Positions 5,499 to 5,638 of a stretch of 5,638 bases of DNA are shown here, piece after piece (position 1 is the first letter of the stretch; every line of letters starts with the position of its first letter). Position numbers and translations under genes: made by a program. Source of the stretch: CAYJAD01 sp964371195 (GTDB lineage: Bacteria > Desulfobacterota > Desulfovibrionia > Desulfovibrionales > Desulfovibrionaceae); contig CAYJLD010000102.1 in NCBI GenBank assembly GCA_964371195.1, positions 1 to 5,638 of the forward strand, in the 5' to 3' direction. The notes under the pieces were generated by a model, which had not been told where the DNA came from, did not search any database, and worked only from the letters and a program-made list of their open reading frames with translations.

Positions 5499-5638
5499 AA
5501 ATTGGTTAATGGTTTAAAAAAATTTGCTTTAATTTACAAAATTTTGCAACTAAAATTTTAAGGGAAATACTTAATCATCACCATCATTCCGATTTGGCTA
5601 TTTTTAGCTGAATGTGTGATGTTCGGTAAAGTTTTTTT
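5499..5638. other. AT-rich upstream region of the nitroreductase gene
   Basis: Most of this stretch is AT-rich and should hold the nitroreductase promoter on the minus strand, but I could not find a convincing -35/-10 pair. It contains two copies of AAAATTTT (5538-5545 and 5552-5559), 14 bases apart. Beyond 5558 all three minus-strand frames are open to the window edge for some codons (stops near 5558-5560, 5586 and 5606), so the 3' end of another minus-strand gene could begin here, but none can be chosen. Confidence 0.3.

Noticed and set aside
5558..5638. Possible 3' end of a minus-strand gene running in from the right edge, ending MIKYFP.
   Set aside because: All three minus-strand frames are open for ten or more codons here, and none resembles a known protein end.
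5564..5638. Plus-strand open frame to the window edge with a hydrophobic translation (ITIIPIWLFLAE).
   Set aside because: It has no ATG, GTG or TTG at proper distance from the AAGGG-like site, and it is too short to tell from chance.

Overview
This window looks like an ordinary stretch of an AT-rich bacterial chromosome carrying six protein-coding genes, five of them recognisable. I see no tRNA, rRNA, CRISPR array, transposase, integrase or phage gene. The gene set and the style of the proteins suggest a low-GC member of the Desulfovibrionaceae or a related gut-type Desulfobacterota. The clues are a two-domain glutamine-using NAD synthetase, a stand-alone GluQ, a Glk-type glucokinase, and a small unknown protein that resembles ones I recall from Desulfovibrio. 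This placement rests on recall of protein style, not on a search.

Layout: (1) Positions 1-110 are a leader with a long imperfect hairpin, followed by a glucokinase gene on the plus strand (111-1061, TTG start). (2) The glucokinase gene converges, with only 5 bases between stop codons, on a minus-strand pair: gluQ (1552-2514), then after a 98-base gap a 128-residue protein of unknown function (1067-1453). (3) A 54-base divergent intergenic region separates gluQ from a plus-strand pair: a Nudix hydrolase (2575-3081) and nadE (3098-4741). The pair is spaced 16 bases apart and is very probably one transcript. (4) nadE converges on a minus-strand gene for a secreted SagB-like nitroreductase (4874-5485). 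The 132-base gap between them holds a perfect 17-bp hairpin. (5) Positions 5486-5638 are the upstream region of the nitroreductase gene, with no confident gene.

Functions: glucokinase feeds glucose into glycolysis as glucose-6-phosphate. GluQ adds glutamate to the queuosine base of tRNA-Asp. The Nudix protein resembles ADP-ribose pyrophosphatases, and NadE makes NAD from deamido-NAD and glutamine, so this pair plausibly forms an NAD synthesis and salvage unit. The nitroreductase-like protein carries a signal peptide and should act outside the cytoplasm. I do not see a novel multi-gene system. The points most worth a second look are the unknown protein next to gluQ, the polarity of the two hairpins (neither followed by a T-run), several altered signature residues in the NadE amidase domain, the possible leaderless start of gluQ, and the exported nitroreductase.
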